This document shows, in pieces, positions 33,205 through 40,960 of a stretch of DNA of 46,134 bases; the first letter of the stretch is position 1; each line of letters opens with the position of its first letter. Made by a program: the position numbers and the translations under genes. Location: NCBI GenBank assembly GCA_016874755.1, contig VGTH01000046.1, positions 1-46,134 of the forward strand. The letters are read 5' to 3'. The notes beneath the pieces are model-generated. The model was given only the letters and a program-made list of their open reading frames with translations, searched no databases and had not been told where the DNA came from. The DNA is from Deltaproteobacteria bacterium. Its GTDB lineage: Bacteria; Desulfobacterota; Binatia; UBA9968.

Positions 33205-33984
33205 ATGGCGGAACAAGCGAAAATCGTTACAGGTCTCGGCAAAGCAGAGCTTCATCGCATTCTCGTGCGCGGCTACGATTTGAACAAAGAATTGGTCGGC
33301 AAGATCAGCTTTACCGATATGTGCTCGCTCATGCTGCGCGGGCGTATGCCGACGGCGAACGAAGCGAAAATGCTTGACGCCTTGTTGGTCATCCTGGTCG
33401 AGCATGGCATGGTCTCCCATGTGGTCGCTGCGCGCTTGATCTACCACTGCGCGCCGGAAGCGATTCAAGCTGCAGTGGCTGCAGCTCTCTGTGGCGCCGG
33501 CAGCGTGCATCTTGGCTCTTCCGAATGGTCGGCAAAGATGCTGCTCGACGCCTTGCCGCGGGATACGAGAAATCCTGAATACGATGAGATTGCGACTAAG
33601 ATTATCGATGACTACACGCTGCGCAAGCAGCGCATGCCCGGTATCGGTCACCGGACCCACGCCGAGGGCGATCCACGTGCCGAGACGTTGTTCAACATCG
33701 CCAAGGACACTGGCGTTTACGGCAAATACTGCGAGTTGATTCAGTGCCTCTCGAAGCTTTCCACCGAACGGCGCAAACGGTTGATCCCGGTCAATGTCAC
33801 GGGAGCGATCGCGGCGATCGCCCTCGACATGGGCTTCTCATGGCAAATTACCAAAGCCTTCGCCTTGATCGGTCGCACGCTGGGCGCCATCGGCCACATC
33901 GCCGAGGAAATCGAAAATCCCATGGCAACCCAGATCGACGCTGCGATTAAACAGGCGATTGTCTACGAACCGAAGCGGACGTAA
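33205..33984 (+). CDS. citryl-CoA lyase / citrate-synthase-like protein
   Basis: Short citrate-synthase-fold protein of 259 residues, of the type annotated as citryl-CoA lyase. The pattern ILVRGYDLNKELVGKISFTD and MLRGRMPTANEAKMLDALLV starts the fold, the active-site loop is MPGIGHRTHAEGDPRAETL (His in GHRTH) and the C-terminal Arg/His block is GRTLGAIGHIAEEIENPM. It is about 170 residues shorter than a full citrate synthase, so it likely lacks the small-domain elements of the condensing enzyme and might cleave a citryl-CoA-like thioester. RBS GGAGG lies 9 nt before the ATG. Stands alone between binding-protein genes. Confidence 0.85.
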   Translation: MAEQAKIVTGLGKAELHRILVRGYDLNKELVGKISFTDMCSLMLRGRMPTANEAKMLDALLVILVEHGMVSHVVAARLIYHCAPEAIQAAVAAALCGAGSVHLGSSEWSAKMLLDALPRDTRNPEYDEIATKIIDDYTLRKQRMPGIGHRTHAEGDPRAETLFNIAKDTGVYGKYCELIQCLSKLSTERRKRLIPVNVTGAIAAIALDMGFSWQITKAFALIGRTLGAIGHIAEEIENPMATQIDAAIKQAIVYEPKRT

Positions 33985-34029
33985 TCCAATTGTCTCTCGC
34001 AAAGGTGCAAACTGGGGGCGTATTGTATT

Positions 34030-34051
34030 GGGGCGCGATTCATCGCGCTCC
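34030..34051. repeat. GGGGCGCGAT hairpin
   Basis: Arms GGGGCGCGAT and ATCGCGCTCC, one mismatch, loop TC, between convergent genes. Same group as the palindromes at 11428, 30529 and 32919. Confidence 0.6.
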
Positions 34052-34081
34052 TTACTCACGCCTCGTGCCTTCCTCCGCTGC

Positions 34082-35086
34082 CTACTTCACTTCCCCCGGA
34101 AACAACTTCGAAGCGAAATCCCGGTTGATCGCCTGAATGAACGAATTGTCGTAAAACCGTTTCGGATCGGCGTCCTTACCTTTTCCATCGGGCGTGTTCT
34201 CCAACACGATGCGAATCGCCGCCGGGTCGATGGTCAGGTCCTTGTTCCACACCCGCAGGCCTTGCTGATAGTTGTCGGCGAGAATCTTGGGATCCGTGAC
34301 TTTGGAATACTTCGACTCGAGCTTGCTAGCATATTCCTCATCGTCGATCGCCCGCTTGACCCCTTCGAGCAATCCCATCAGAAAGGCTCTCACCGTGTTG
34401 GGATTCTTCTGTGTAAACTCGCGCGTCACCGCCGTCCCAGGGCCGATGATCTTCAAGCCTTCTTTGTAGTAATCGATGATGATTGGGTAGCCTTTCTGCT
34501 TGGCCAGATCGGTCTGCGGCGGCGTGTTGATCATGCCGTCGGCATGGTTCAGCGTGAAGGATTGAAACGCCTGCGCCGGCGTGCCGTGAAACATCAGTTT
34601 GATGTCCCTGGGAATCTCCATGCCGCTCTTCCGAGCCGACATACGCATGGCGATATCGCCAAAGGCCCCAGGTGACGTAGTCGCAACAGTCTTGCCGCGC
34701 AAGTTTTCTAAACTGGTGATGCCCCTTTGCCCGAACAATATGAGGGAGCTTTTGTCGACGCCGGCGGCAACGTAAATGATATCGGCGCCGGCCAAAGCCG
34801 CCATCATCGCCGCCGAGCCGCCTTGATAGATATCGATCTTGCCGGAAATCAGCCCTTGGACAGCCACACTAGCGCTCACCGCGCTGATGTTCACGGTAAC
34901 GCCGTACTTGGCGAAATAGCCTGCTTCGTGGGCGATCAACAGCGGCATCGTCGTGTGGGCGAATGCGGCGACGGCGATGTCGAGAGTTTTCTTTTCCGGC
35001 CTGCCAGCGCTTTGCTGGGCATATCCTAGCGAAAACACCGAAAAACAGACGGCGAAAAATGCTAGCGCCGAAAATATTTTAACCAT
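34082..35086 (-). CDS. NMT1/THI5-like ABC transporter substrate-binding protein
   Basis: Exported binding protein, 334 residues. Signal peptide ALAFFAVCFSVFSLGYAQQ. The mature part has LDIAVAAFAHTTMPLLIAHE, GKIDIYQGGSAAMMAALAG, GKTVATTSPGAFGDIAMRMS and KLMFHGTPAQAFQSFTLNHA, typical of the family, but the C terminus (NRDFASKLFPGEVK) lacks the EKxGFxxxLY ending of its four relatives here, so it is a more distant branch. A GGAGG lies upstream with a long spacer of about 12. Downstream of the M50-like gene on the same strand (34 nt), possibly cotranscribed with it. Confidence 0.86.
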   Translation of the reverse strand: MVKIFSALAFFAVCFSVFSLGYAQQSAGRPEKKTLDIAVAAFAHTTMPLLIAHEAGYFAKYGVTVNISAVSASVAVQGLISGKIDIYQGGSAAMMAALAGADIIYVAAGVDKSSLILFGQRGITSLENLRGKTVATTSPGAFGDIAMRMSARKSGMEIPRDIKLMFHGTPAQAFQSFTLNHADGMINTPPQTDLAKQKGYPIIIDYYKEGLKIIGPGTAVTREFTQKNPNTVRAFLMGLLEGVKRAIDDEEYASKLESKYSKVTDPKILADNYQQGLRVWNKDLTIDPAAIRIVLENTPDGKGKDADPKRFYDNSFIQAINRDFASKLFPGEVK

Positions 35087-35120
35087 GAGCGCAACGGCCT
35101 CCTTGCACCGGGAGCGTGGT

Positions 35121-36335
35121 TCAATTTTTCCAAAGCGTGATGCCGATCATATCCAAGTGGAGCACAACGTAAACCAATGCCGACAGGAAACACAAGACAA
35201 GATACGCCCAGTGGATCCAATTGACCGCTTGGCGGCGCTCGCTGCGCGCGGTCGCGTGCCGGGATAGCAAACCCAGCGCTTGTTGGCGCAGCGCCGGCAT
35301 GGCGAGCAAGTCGGCGAGCACGTTGTAACCGTCCATTTCAAGGAAGTTAAACGGGTAAAGATTGAGCAGCGCCCCTTCCCACAGCACGATGCCAATCGCA
35401 AACAATAGGCTTTGGCCGACGCCGGGCGGCGCATAGTACGCTCCTAAGAACGCCGCGCTGCCGGCGACGACTTCGACCAGCGGCCCGGCCAAGTCAACGA
35501 CGATGCGAGCTTTGCGGCTGGCCATGAAGATATCGGTGACGTCGGCATAAAAAGTCGGCAGCACGCCTTGCAGCAAAAAGAAGCCGATCTCGCGCACGCG
35601 CCGTCCGTAAGCCTTGCACGCAAGCGCGTGAACCGAGACGTGCAGCACTGAGACCAGGAGCAGAGTCGCCGCGATCGTCCCGGCGCTGAGCCACGGCGCG
35701 CCCACCAGACGAGCCGAGATGGTTTTCGCCTCGCGCCACAAATGGCTCGCAGCCATCATGGCGGCAATCGTGAGCGCGATGATCGCGCCCAAGGCAAACC
35801 AATTGAACAGCAAAAAACCGCCGCCGCGGTAAACCGCCGCGCAATAGCGATCGGCGCTCGACAGCCGAAACGATAGCCGCTGCCAGCGCCGCGCCAGCTG
35901 CTTCAGCGCGGTGAACCAACCGCCGCGCTCAAAGCCGGCGCCCCGCGTGCGCAGATCGCGCTCGCCAAAGTCCTCGATCAATCCGGCATTGTGCAGCTTG
36001 CCGATGAACTGACCGATAATCGCGTAGTCGAAGGCGCCGAAGCGATGGTGAAAGCCGCGCCCGATCTCGCTCAAAGAGTGCGCGCCGTCGAACTGCAGCC
36101 AAAGGAAATATTCTCGCTCGTTGAGCAGGAGATAACGGTCGCGGCGGGTACTGCGCAGGACAAAATTCTCCTTGCCATCGGCACCGCGCGGCTGCGGCCG
36201 CAGCTCCCAATCCGCGGGCGGCAAACGCTTGGGGCGAAACTGCAGGTAGACTTGGCTGCTGTCAATCTCGAGGGTTTTGAAGGCGCCGCTTTCGCGATTG
36301 CGCGTGAGAAATTCGAGCTTGGCGGGTTCGGCCAT
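35121..36335 (-). CDS. M50/site-2-protease-like membrane protein with PqqD-like N terminus and degenerate HExxH
   Basis: Membrane protein of 404 residues. Residues 57-122 (NFVLRSTRRDRYLLLNEREY and following) look like a PqqD-like domain, a peptide-recognition fold. About six transmembrane segments follow. The zinc protease motif HExxH is replaced by HVSVH (232-236): both metal-binding His remain but the catalytic Glu is Val. The second motif MDGYNVLADLL keeps Asp335. The flanking YGRRVREIGFFLLQGVLPTF, ADVTDIFMASRKARI and DLAGPLVE are typical of the peptide-zinc-metalloprotease group, so the protein is likely a non-proteolytic relative or one with altered chemistry. Seven nucleotides separate it from the cNMP-binding gene. 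Confidence 0.75.
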   Translation of the reverse strand: MAEPAKLEFLTRNRESGAFKTLEIDSSQVYLQFRPKRLPPADWELRPQPRGADGKENFVLRSTRRDRYLLLNEREYFLWLQFDGAHSLSEIGRGFHHRFGAFDYAIIGQFIGKLHNAGLIEDFGERDLRTRGAGFERGGWFTALKQLARRWQRLSFRLSSADRYCAAVYRGGGFLLFNWFALGAIIALTIAAMMAASHLWREAKTISARLVGAPWLSAGTIAATLLLVSVLHVSVHALACKAYGRRVREIGFFLLQGVLPTFYADVTDIFMASRKARIVVDLAGPLVEVVAGSAAFLGAYYAPPGVGQSLLFAIGIVLWEGALLNLYPFNFLEMDGYNVLADLLAMPALRQQALGLLSRHATARSERRQAVNWIHWAYLVLCFLSALVYVVLHLDMIGITLWKN

Positions 36336-36342
36336 GGCAGCG

Positions 36343-36861
36343 TCAAGTGGAGCGGCGGCCGAAGGAAGATGCGTCGTCGGACGGCGAGAAACCGGTGGCT
36401 TCCAAGCCCCAACGCACCGCTTCTCGCGCCTGCTCGTTAGTTGCGCGCAGGCGCTGAATAAACACAGTTACCAACCGATAACAAATGCGCGCACCTATCT
36501 CAGGCCGATCGTTGATCAGCGAGTGAAACACATCGCGGTCAAGTTTCCACAATACGGCATCGGCCTCACAGTAGACCGATGCCGAGCGCGGCTCAGCATC
36601 GAACAGCCCCATCTCGCCAAAAAAATCGGCGGGGTTAAAGCGCGTCAGCACGATATCGGTCTCGCCGCTGACATATTTGCTGGCTGCCAAGCGGCCCTGC
36701 TCGACCACGTAGAGGGCATCAGGTCTATCCAACTCGCGAAAGACCGCCTCGCCCGCCTTGAATCGTTTGATCACGAGCAGCGGCACCAACGCTTCGAGCG
36801 TGTCGCGTTCCAAATCCTGAGACAGAGAGACGGTGCGCAGAAAATCGCCAGCGTTGGACAT
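36343..36861 (-). CDS. cyclic nucleotide-binding (CNBD) domain protein
   Basis: Single cNMP-binding domain, 172 residues from the ATG at 36861 (open to 36900). The beta-barrel is LLVIKRFKAGEAVFRELDRP, DALYVVEQGRLAAS and the phosphate-binding cassette FFGEMGLFDAEPRSASVYCE with the Gly-Glu and Arg needed for cyclic nucleotide binding, then ADAVLWKLDRDVFHSL. A helical tail follows (ARICYRLVTVFIQRLR); there is no helix-turn-helix, so it is not a CRP-type regulator. Operon partner of the M50-like protein (7 nt), which suggests that a cyclic nucleotide controls that membrane protein. Confidence 0.83.
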   Translation of the reverse strand: MSNAGDFLRTVSLSQDLERDTLEALVPLLVIKRFKAGEAVFRELDRPDALYVVEQGRLAASKYVSGETDIVLTRFNPADFFGEMGLFDAEPRSASVYCEADAVLWKLDRDVFHSLINDRPEIGARICYRLVTVFIQRLRATNEQAREAVRWGLEATGFSPSDDASSFGRRST

Positions 36862-37114
36862 CGGATTTACCGGGAGCCACCCATGCAGTTCAGCATACAA
36901 ACCAATAAGCTGCGGGGAATTCTAGACCAAATCAACCACCCCAACGTCAATAATCGCGCCGAGCCTAACACGGACGCACGCCCGAGACCACAATGCCACA
37001 CCCGTAGCAGCGCGAAGCAAAGTCGCAATCCGCCTTCCAACGACAGGCAAAGTAAGTTACTAAAGCACTAGGTAGAGGTTCCCGCCCGTACGTGAATTGG
37101 CGAAAGATGCATCA

Positions 37115-37185
37115 CGGAGGATCGAGGCGGGGGCGCAGAGGGGTTAGTGTCTCTTTTATGAGCTCTCTGCGCTCCGCGTCTCCAA
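37115..37185. repeat. CGCAGAGGGG / CTCTCTGCGCTCCGCG repeat
   Basis: GGGGCGCAGAGGGGTTAGTG and CTCTCTGCGCTCCGCGTCTC are approximate inverted partners around TCTTTTATG. Related to the sequence at 15797-15900. The 5' part of the SGNH frame reads through it. Confidence 0.45.
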
Positions 37186-38309
37186 CTGGATATGAGCCAT
37201 CGATTCACGCGGAAAGTGTTTTGCCACTATCGGCCTTGGCGCTGGCAGTCAGCGCACTAGGTTTGATATTGGAAGTCTTGCTGCGGTTTCTGCCGGTGCT
37301 GGATTACACCTATCCGATGCCGGTAAACGAGCAAAACCCCGTGGCTCGTAACCTGCCCAATCGCAATCTCACCTATTCAGCCGGATGGCGCTTGGAGAAC
37401 CACAACAAGGTTCGCGTCAACAACGACGGCTTCATTAACGACCAAGACTATTATGAGCATGCGCTGCTGCCGCTGGTGGCCGTCGTCGGCGACTCTTACA
37501 TTGAAGCATTGATGGTGCCTTTCGCGCAAACCCTGCAAGGCCGGCTGGCCGACACCTTGCGCGCGAAGTTGCGGGTCTACAGTTTTGGCTTTTCCGGAGC
37601 ACCGCTGAGCCAGTACCTCGTCTGGGCGCGCTACGCTAGCGAGAAATACAAAAATGACTTTCTCATCATCAATGTGGTGGCCAACGATTTCAACGAGAGC
37701 CTGCTCAAATACAAAAACCGAGCTGGCGCCAGTTACTATGCTCCCGACGACAATGGTAACCTACGTTTAACCCGCCTCGACTATACCTCGACGCGCTATC
37801 GCTTGGCTTTCAAGAGCGCTTTAGTGCGCTACCTGCTCTTGAATCTTGGCGTGGCGGAGATTCGGCAGAGGATTCATGCGTTTTGGGCAGCGCCCTCCGA
37901 CTACGTCGGCAACACCTTGGCCGTGGTTTCCGCCGACGTGATCGAGGATTCGACGCGCGCCATCGATGCTTTTTTTCGCGACCTGCCAACCTACAGCGGA
38001 CTGCCAAAGCAGCGTGTGCTCTTGCTGGTCGACGCCATGCGGCCGCAAATTTATGACCCCATCGCACTCCGCGATGCTGAGACATCGTACTATGGGCAAA
38101 TGCGGCGGGAGTTCATCAGCAAGGGCTTAAGCGCCGGATATGCGGTTGTCGATCTTCAACCCATGTTCATCGAGCATTTCGCCCGTGAATCACAGCGGTT
38201 CGAATATCCAAACGACGGGCATTGGAATCCCATCGGCCATGGCGTTGCGGCCACTGCGGTTGCACAATCCTCTGTATTCAAAGACTTCCAGATTGACATT
38301 GGCAGCTGA
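37158..38309 (+). CDS. membrane-anchored SGNH/GDSL hydrolase-like protein
   Basis: Protein of about 383 residues with an N-terminal membrane anchor (LSALALAVSALGLILEVLLR) and an SGNH-hydrolase domain. Block I is VAVVGDSYIEAL (catalytic Ser), block III contains VVANDF (Asn), and block V is the DGHWNPIGHG motif (Asp and His), similar to AlgX-like or acetyl-polysaccharide esterases acting in the periplasm. The frame opens at GTG 37092; ATG 37158 is used, but the first residues derive from a repeat and a TTG at 37221 directly before the anchor is another choice; no start has a good RBS. Divergent from the CNBD gene. Confidence 0.75.
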   Translation: MSSLRSASPTGYEPSIHAESVLPLSALALAVSALGLILEVLLRFLPVLDYTYPMPVNEQNPVARNLPNRNLTYSAGWRLENHNKVRVNNDGFINDQDYYEHALLPLVAVVGDSYIEALMVPFAQTLQGRLADTLRAKLRVYSFGFSGAPLSQYLVWARYASEKYKNDFLIINVVANDFNESLLKYKNRAGASYYAPDDNGNLRLTRLDYTSTRYRLAFKSALVRYLLLNLGVAEIRQRIHAFWAAPSDYVGNTLAVVSADVIEDSTRAIDAFFRDLPTYSGLPKQRVLLLVDAMRPQIYDPIALRDAETSYYGQMRREFISKGLSAGYAVVDLQPMFIEHFARESQRFEYPNDGHWNPIGHGVAATAVAQSSVFKDFQIDIGS

Positions 38310-38315
38310 AACGTC

Positions 38316-38389
38316 GAGAACCGTCAGGTTCTCATCTCTTTACAATTTGCCCCGGTCCCGGATCTTTCATCTCAGCTCCGGGGTTTTTT
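38316..38389 (+). terminator. hairpin plus intrinsic terminator after SGNH gene
   Basis: First hairpin GAGAACC-GTCA-GGTTCTC (38316-38333), then CCCCGG (38350-38355) pairing with CCGGGG (38378-38383) and directly followed by six T (38384-38389). Orientation fits termination of the plus-strand SGNH transcript. Confidence 0.65.
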
Positions 38390-38399
38390 CATGAACCGG

Positions 38400-38723
38400 C
38401 TATTTTTGGAAGGCGGCTTTGAGCATCGGTTCGAGCTCGCCGCGCTGATGCAACTCATGGAGTATGTCACAGCCGCCGACGAACTTGCCGTCGATATAAA
38501 TTTGCGGAATCGTCGGCCAATTGGAGTAGCGCTTGATGCCCTCGCGCACCGCCGGGTCGGCCAGCACATCTTCGCTGGCGAAGGGAAAGCCGTAGGATTT
38601 GAGGATTTCCACCGTGTGCGCCGAAAAGCCGCACTGCGGAAAATCCGGCGTTCCCTTCATGTAGAGCATCACTTTGTTGTTTTTGACCTTGTCGTCGATC
38701 TTGGAAAAGACTTCTTCAGCCAT
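38400..38723 (-). CDS. grxD: monothiol glutaredoxin (Grx4/GrxD type)
   Basis: CGFS-type monothiol glutaredoxin, 107 residues, the carrier of [2Fe-2S] clusters that pairs with BolA. The active site CGFS lies in FPQCGFSAHTVEIL; KNNKVMLYMKGTPDFP binds glutathione, TIPQIYIDGKFVGGCD follows, and WPTIP holds the cis-Pro loop. Length and motifs are textbook for the family. The BolA gene is directly upstream on the same strand (18 nt), and the pair is followed on the chromosome by a probable selenoprotein redoxin, giving a redox/iron-sulfur cluster of genes. Confidence 0.94.
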   Translation of the reverse strand: MAEEVFSKIDDKVKNNKVMLYMKGTPDFPQCGFSAHTVEILKSYGFPFASEDVLADPAVREGIKRYSNWPTIPQIYIDGKFVGGCDILHELHQRGELEPMLKAAFQK

Positions 38724-38741
38724 AATTATCTATCTCCTTGG

Positions 38742-38999
38742 TTAGGCGCCCAATTTTTCCCACTGCACTGGACTATAGGTCTTTAACGCTAGCGCATGGA
38801 TGCGCTGGTCCGCCAACGGCTCTTTCAGCGCGTCGTTCACCATCCGATGCTGTTCGAGCAAGCCCTTGCCGTCAAAGGCCGGCGAAACGATGATCAACTG
38901 CCAATGATCGCCGCCACCGGTGAGGTCCTGGGTTTCGATCAATTGCACCGGCAGGCTCTTGCCGACGATCTGTTTTATCTCTTCAGGTGTAATCCCCAT
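38742..38999 (-). CDS. BolA family protein
   Basis: BolA-like protein of 85 residues. The N-terminal helix EEIKQIVGKSLPVQLIET, strand HWQLIIVSPAFDGKGLLEQH and conserved RMVNDALKEPLADQRIHALA match the BolA/IbaG group; the conserved His (QHRMV) can ligate the [2Fe-2S] cluster shared with monothiol glutaredoxin. The linkage to the GrxD gene downstream supports a partnership in iron-sulfur trafficking or iron sensing. The ATG at 38999 has no clear RBS. Confidence 0.92.
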   Translation of the reverse strand: MGITPEEIKQIVGKSLPVQLIETQDLTGGGDHWQLIIVSPAFDGKGLLEQHRMVNDALKEPLADQRIHALALKTYSPVQWEKLGA

Positions 39000-39087
39000 G
39001 GCAAAACCTTACCGGCAAGCGGGTCACGGTTCAAGGATCGGGTGCCGCCGCGCGAATTGCGCGCCAGACTCTGAGAACGCTGAACGA

Positions 39088-39591
39088 CTATCCCTCGGGC
39101 CCGAGGAAATCGGGGCGAACCATGCGTAGCATGGCGCGCATGTCGGCGCGCAGTTCATCGAGTGTCGGCCGGCCAAGATACCAATAGCCGTTGTATAGAT
39201 TATGAATCGTTAGATCGGGCAGCAGCGAAAACGTGTGCGGCATGGCGGTCACACCCTGCGTCTTCGAGGTTTCCGTCATGTCGAGCAGGGTGACGACTTT
39301 GCGATCTTGATCGCTCAAGAACGGGTATTTGGCACCCAGTCCGGTGCGAAAGGCGTCGTTGACGATCGGCGCATCGACGCTGCATACCGCTAGTTTGCAA
39401 TAGTTCACCGCCAGCTCTTCTTGAAGTTCAACGTAGTGGCGCAACTGCACCTGGCATTTCCCTCACCAGTAGCCACGATAAAATGTCAGGATAAAGGGGA
39501 ATTTCCCCACTAATGAAGACAGCTTGACCGCCTGTCCATCCTGATCCGGCAGCTCAATGTCAGGGAACTTCTGGCCGATTTTCAGGTTCAT
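39088..39591 (-). CDS. peroxiredoxin/thioredoxin-like selenoprotein (UxxC), TGA as Sec
   Basis: Read through one in-frame TGA (39463-39465), this is a 167-residue AhpC/TSA-type redoxin. It starts MNLKIGQKFPDIELPDQDGQ behind a strong RBS (GGAGGTG, 5 nt spacer), then FILTFYRGYW, TGA at codon 43, GKCQVQLRHY, and continues into the second half (YCKLAVCSVDAP, AMPHTFSLLP). The TGA sits where relatives have the active-site Cys (FYRGxWCxxC), giving U43-x-x-C46. An RNA hairpin GGTGC-AGTT-GCGCC (39438-39451) begins 11 nt after the TGA, in the SECIS position, with G in its apical loop. The true stop is TAG. Conventional gene calling would cut it at 39450. It follows BolA and GrxD on the same strand. Confidence 0.82.
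39438..39451 (-). promoter_or_regulatory. candidate bacterial SECIS hairpin
   Basis: Five-base-pair stem GGTGC / GCGCC (one T-G wobble) with tetraloop AGTT in coding sense, starting 11 nt after the in-frame TGA at 39463-39465. The position and the loop G fit SelB-binding bacterial SECIS elements such as that of E. coli fdhF. Confidence 0.6.
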
Positions 39592-39630
39592 CGTCGCACC
39601 TCCGTGTCGATTATTTGCCTGGAGGAAAAA

Positions 39631-40620
39631 CTACTGGTAGCGCCGGCCAAGCTCAGTGAAGAAACCGTCTTTCTCCAATTGCTGCAGCAAGCTTAGGTCG
39701 ACGAACTGTTCCGGCTTAGCGTTTTTTGCCTGCGCAATGGTCGGCGCCACCTCGTCGAGCAAATACTGGATGCCTTTCAAGGTGGGATAGGGCCGCTTGG
39801 ATACGCGCTTGACGAACCACTCGTAGGTCGCATCGAGCACGTCCGGCTCATTGGTGCGCATGTACTTGGCGGCGATGCGCCTGGACTCCTCTTTATTCTT
39901 GCCGATAAAGTGAATCGCCTCGACATAGGAACGGAGCGCGCTCAGCGCCGTGGCGCGCTGACTCTTGATAAAGCCGCGCGAGGTGGCAAAGCCATTGCCC
40001 TGCACTTCGATGCCCAGCTCGAGCATGTCGAAGACTTCGACCAACCCTTGACGCCGCGCCCGCGGCGTTTCCGATGGCGTAAGAATCGTGGCGTCGATGC
40101 GCCCGGTATCGACCGCCGCCAACCGTTCCATCGTCGGCCCCGCCACCACCAGCGCAACATCCTTGGTCGGTTCAAGACTAAACCGCTTCAGCAATATCAG
40201 CGCAGCATTGTGGGATGCCGAGCCGAAGCCGCTGACACCGAGCCGCTTGCCTTTGAGCTGTTCGACCCGGCTCATGCCAGGTTTGGCCACCACCGAATAG
40301 TTGTAGGAAGACTCCGACGACGCGATCAGCACGACGTCGTGGCCCTGTAGTCCCGCTTGGACGACCGTGCCGATGTTGACAATCGGCGGATCGCCGGCCA
40401 CCAGTGCCTGGGTCGCCATCTGACCGCCGCGAAAAAAGATCACTTCGGCATCAAGGCCATGGCGGCGAAAAATGCCGGCGTCCTTGGCGATCCAGATATG
40501 AATTTGATTATAGGAGATGGCCGGATAGCCTATCTTGATCTTCTTCAGCTCCTGCGCCTCCGTAACGGCGCACAACAGCCACAGAGCAAGGAATGGGACG
40601 GCGATCAACAAATGCTTCAT
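39631..40620 (-). CDS. NMT1/THI5-like ABC transporter substrate-binding protein
   Basis: Exported binding protein of 329 residues. Signal peptide LLIAVPFLALWLLCAVTEA then QELKKIKIGY. Conserved are GKRLGVSGFGSASHNAALI, LVVAGPTMERLAAVDTGRID and the ending LQQLEKDGFFTELGRRYQ. A paralogue of the proteins at 2344, 10424 and 20533. Its ATG overlaps the stop of the upstream gene (ATGA, 40617-40620), so the two are coupled. The ligand is not predictable and no permease is adjacent. Confidence 0.87.
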   Translation of the reverse strand: MKHLLIAVPFLALWLLCAVTEAQELKKIKIGYPAISYNQIHIWIAKDAGIFRRHGLDAEVIFFRGGQMATQALVAGDPPIVNIGTVVQAGLQGHDVVLIASSESSYNYSVVAKPGMSRVEQLKGKRLGVSGFGSASHNAALILLKRFSLEPTKDVALVVAGPTMERLAAVDTGRIDATILTPSETPRARRQGLVEVFDMLELGIEVQGNGFATSRGFIKSQRATALSALRSYVEAIHFIGKNKEESRRIAAKYMRTNEPDVLDATYEWFVKRVSKRPYPTLKGIQYLLDEVAPTIAQAKNAKPEQFVDLSLLQQLEKDGFFTELGRRYQ

Positions 40621-40937
40621 TTTTTGTTTTTAGTTGGTGGATTTTGCGGCGCGTTGCTGGGAACGTCTGGAACGCCAAAGGGGCTGCTTATGAACGCTGA
40701 AGTATCGACTTTTTCGCCACCGCCTTTCCTTTCCAACGCACCCATGCGTTTTTCGAGCGCTTCGATGCGGGTTTGGGTGCGTGAGAGCTGACGTTCAACG
40801 ATTTCCACCACCGAAGCAGTCGTCCCCCAAGTGCTGTACCCAATCAGCACACCTAAGCCGACGGCAAGCAGCACGCTCGCGACCATGAGGAGATAGGGAA
40901 CTCTCCTCTCCACGCTCTTTCGTTTTCGCCACGGCAT
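40617..40937 (-). CDS. small membrane-anchored coiled-coil protein
   Basis: Protein of 106 residues with a basic N terminus (PWRKRKSVERRVPY), one transmembrane helix (LLMVASVLLAVGLGVLIGYS) and a short coiled coil (VVEIVERQLSRTQTRIEALE KRM, heptad-like), then a Pro/Lys-rich tail. No family recognised. Lies between the SDR gene and the binding-protein gene, overlapping the latter by 4 nt, so it is probably transcribed with them; a role in anchoring or scaffolding is only a guess. Confidence 0.55.
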   Translation of the reverse strand: MPWRKRKSVERRVPYLLMVASVLLAVGLGVLIGYSTWGTTASVVEIVERQLSRTQTRIEALEKRMGALERKGGGEKVDTSAFISSPFGVPDVPSNAPQNPPTKNKK

Positions 40938-40960
40938 AGTTTGTCCGATCTCTACCCGGA

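Noticed and set aside
36862-37114. Divergent intergenic region between the CNBD and SGNH genes
   Set aside because: No gene, hairpin or clear promoter could be supported in this stretch.
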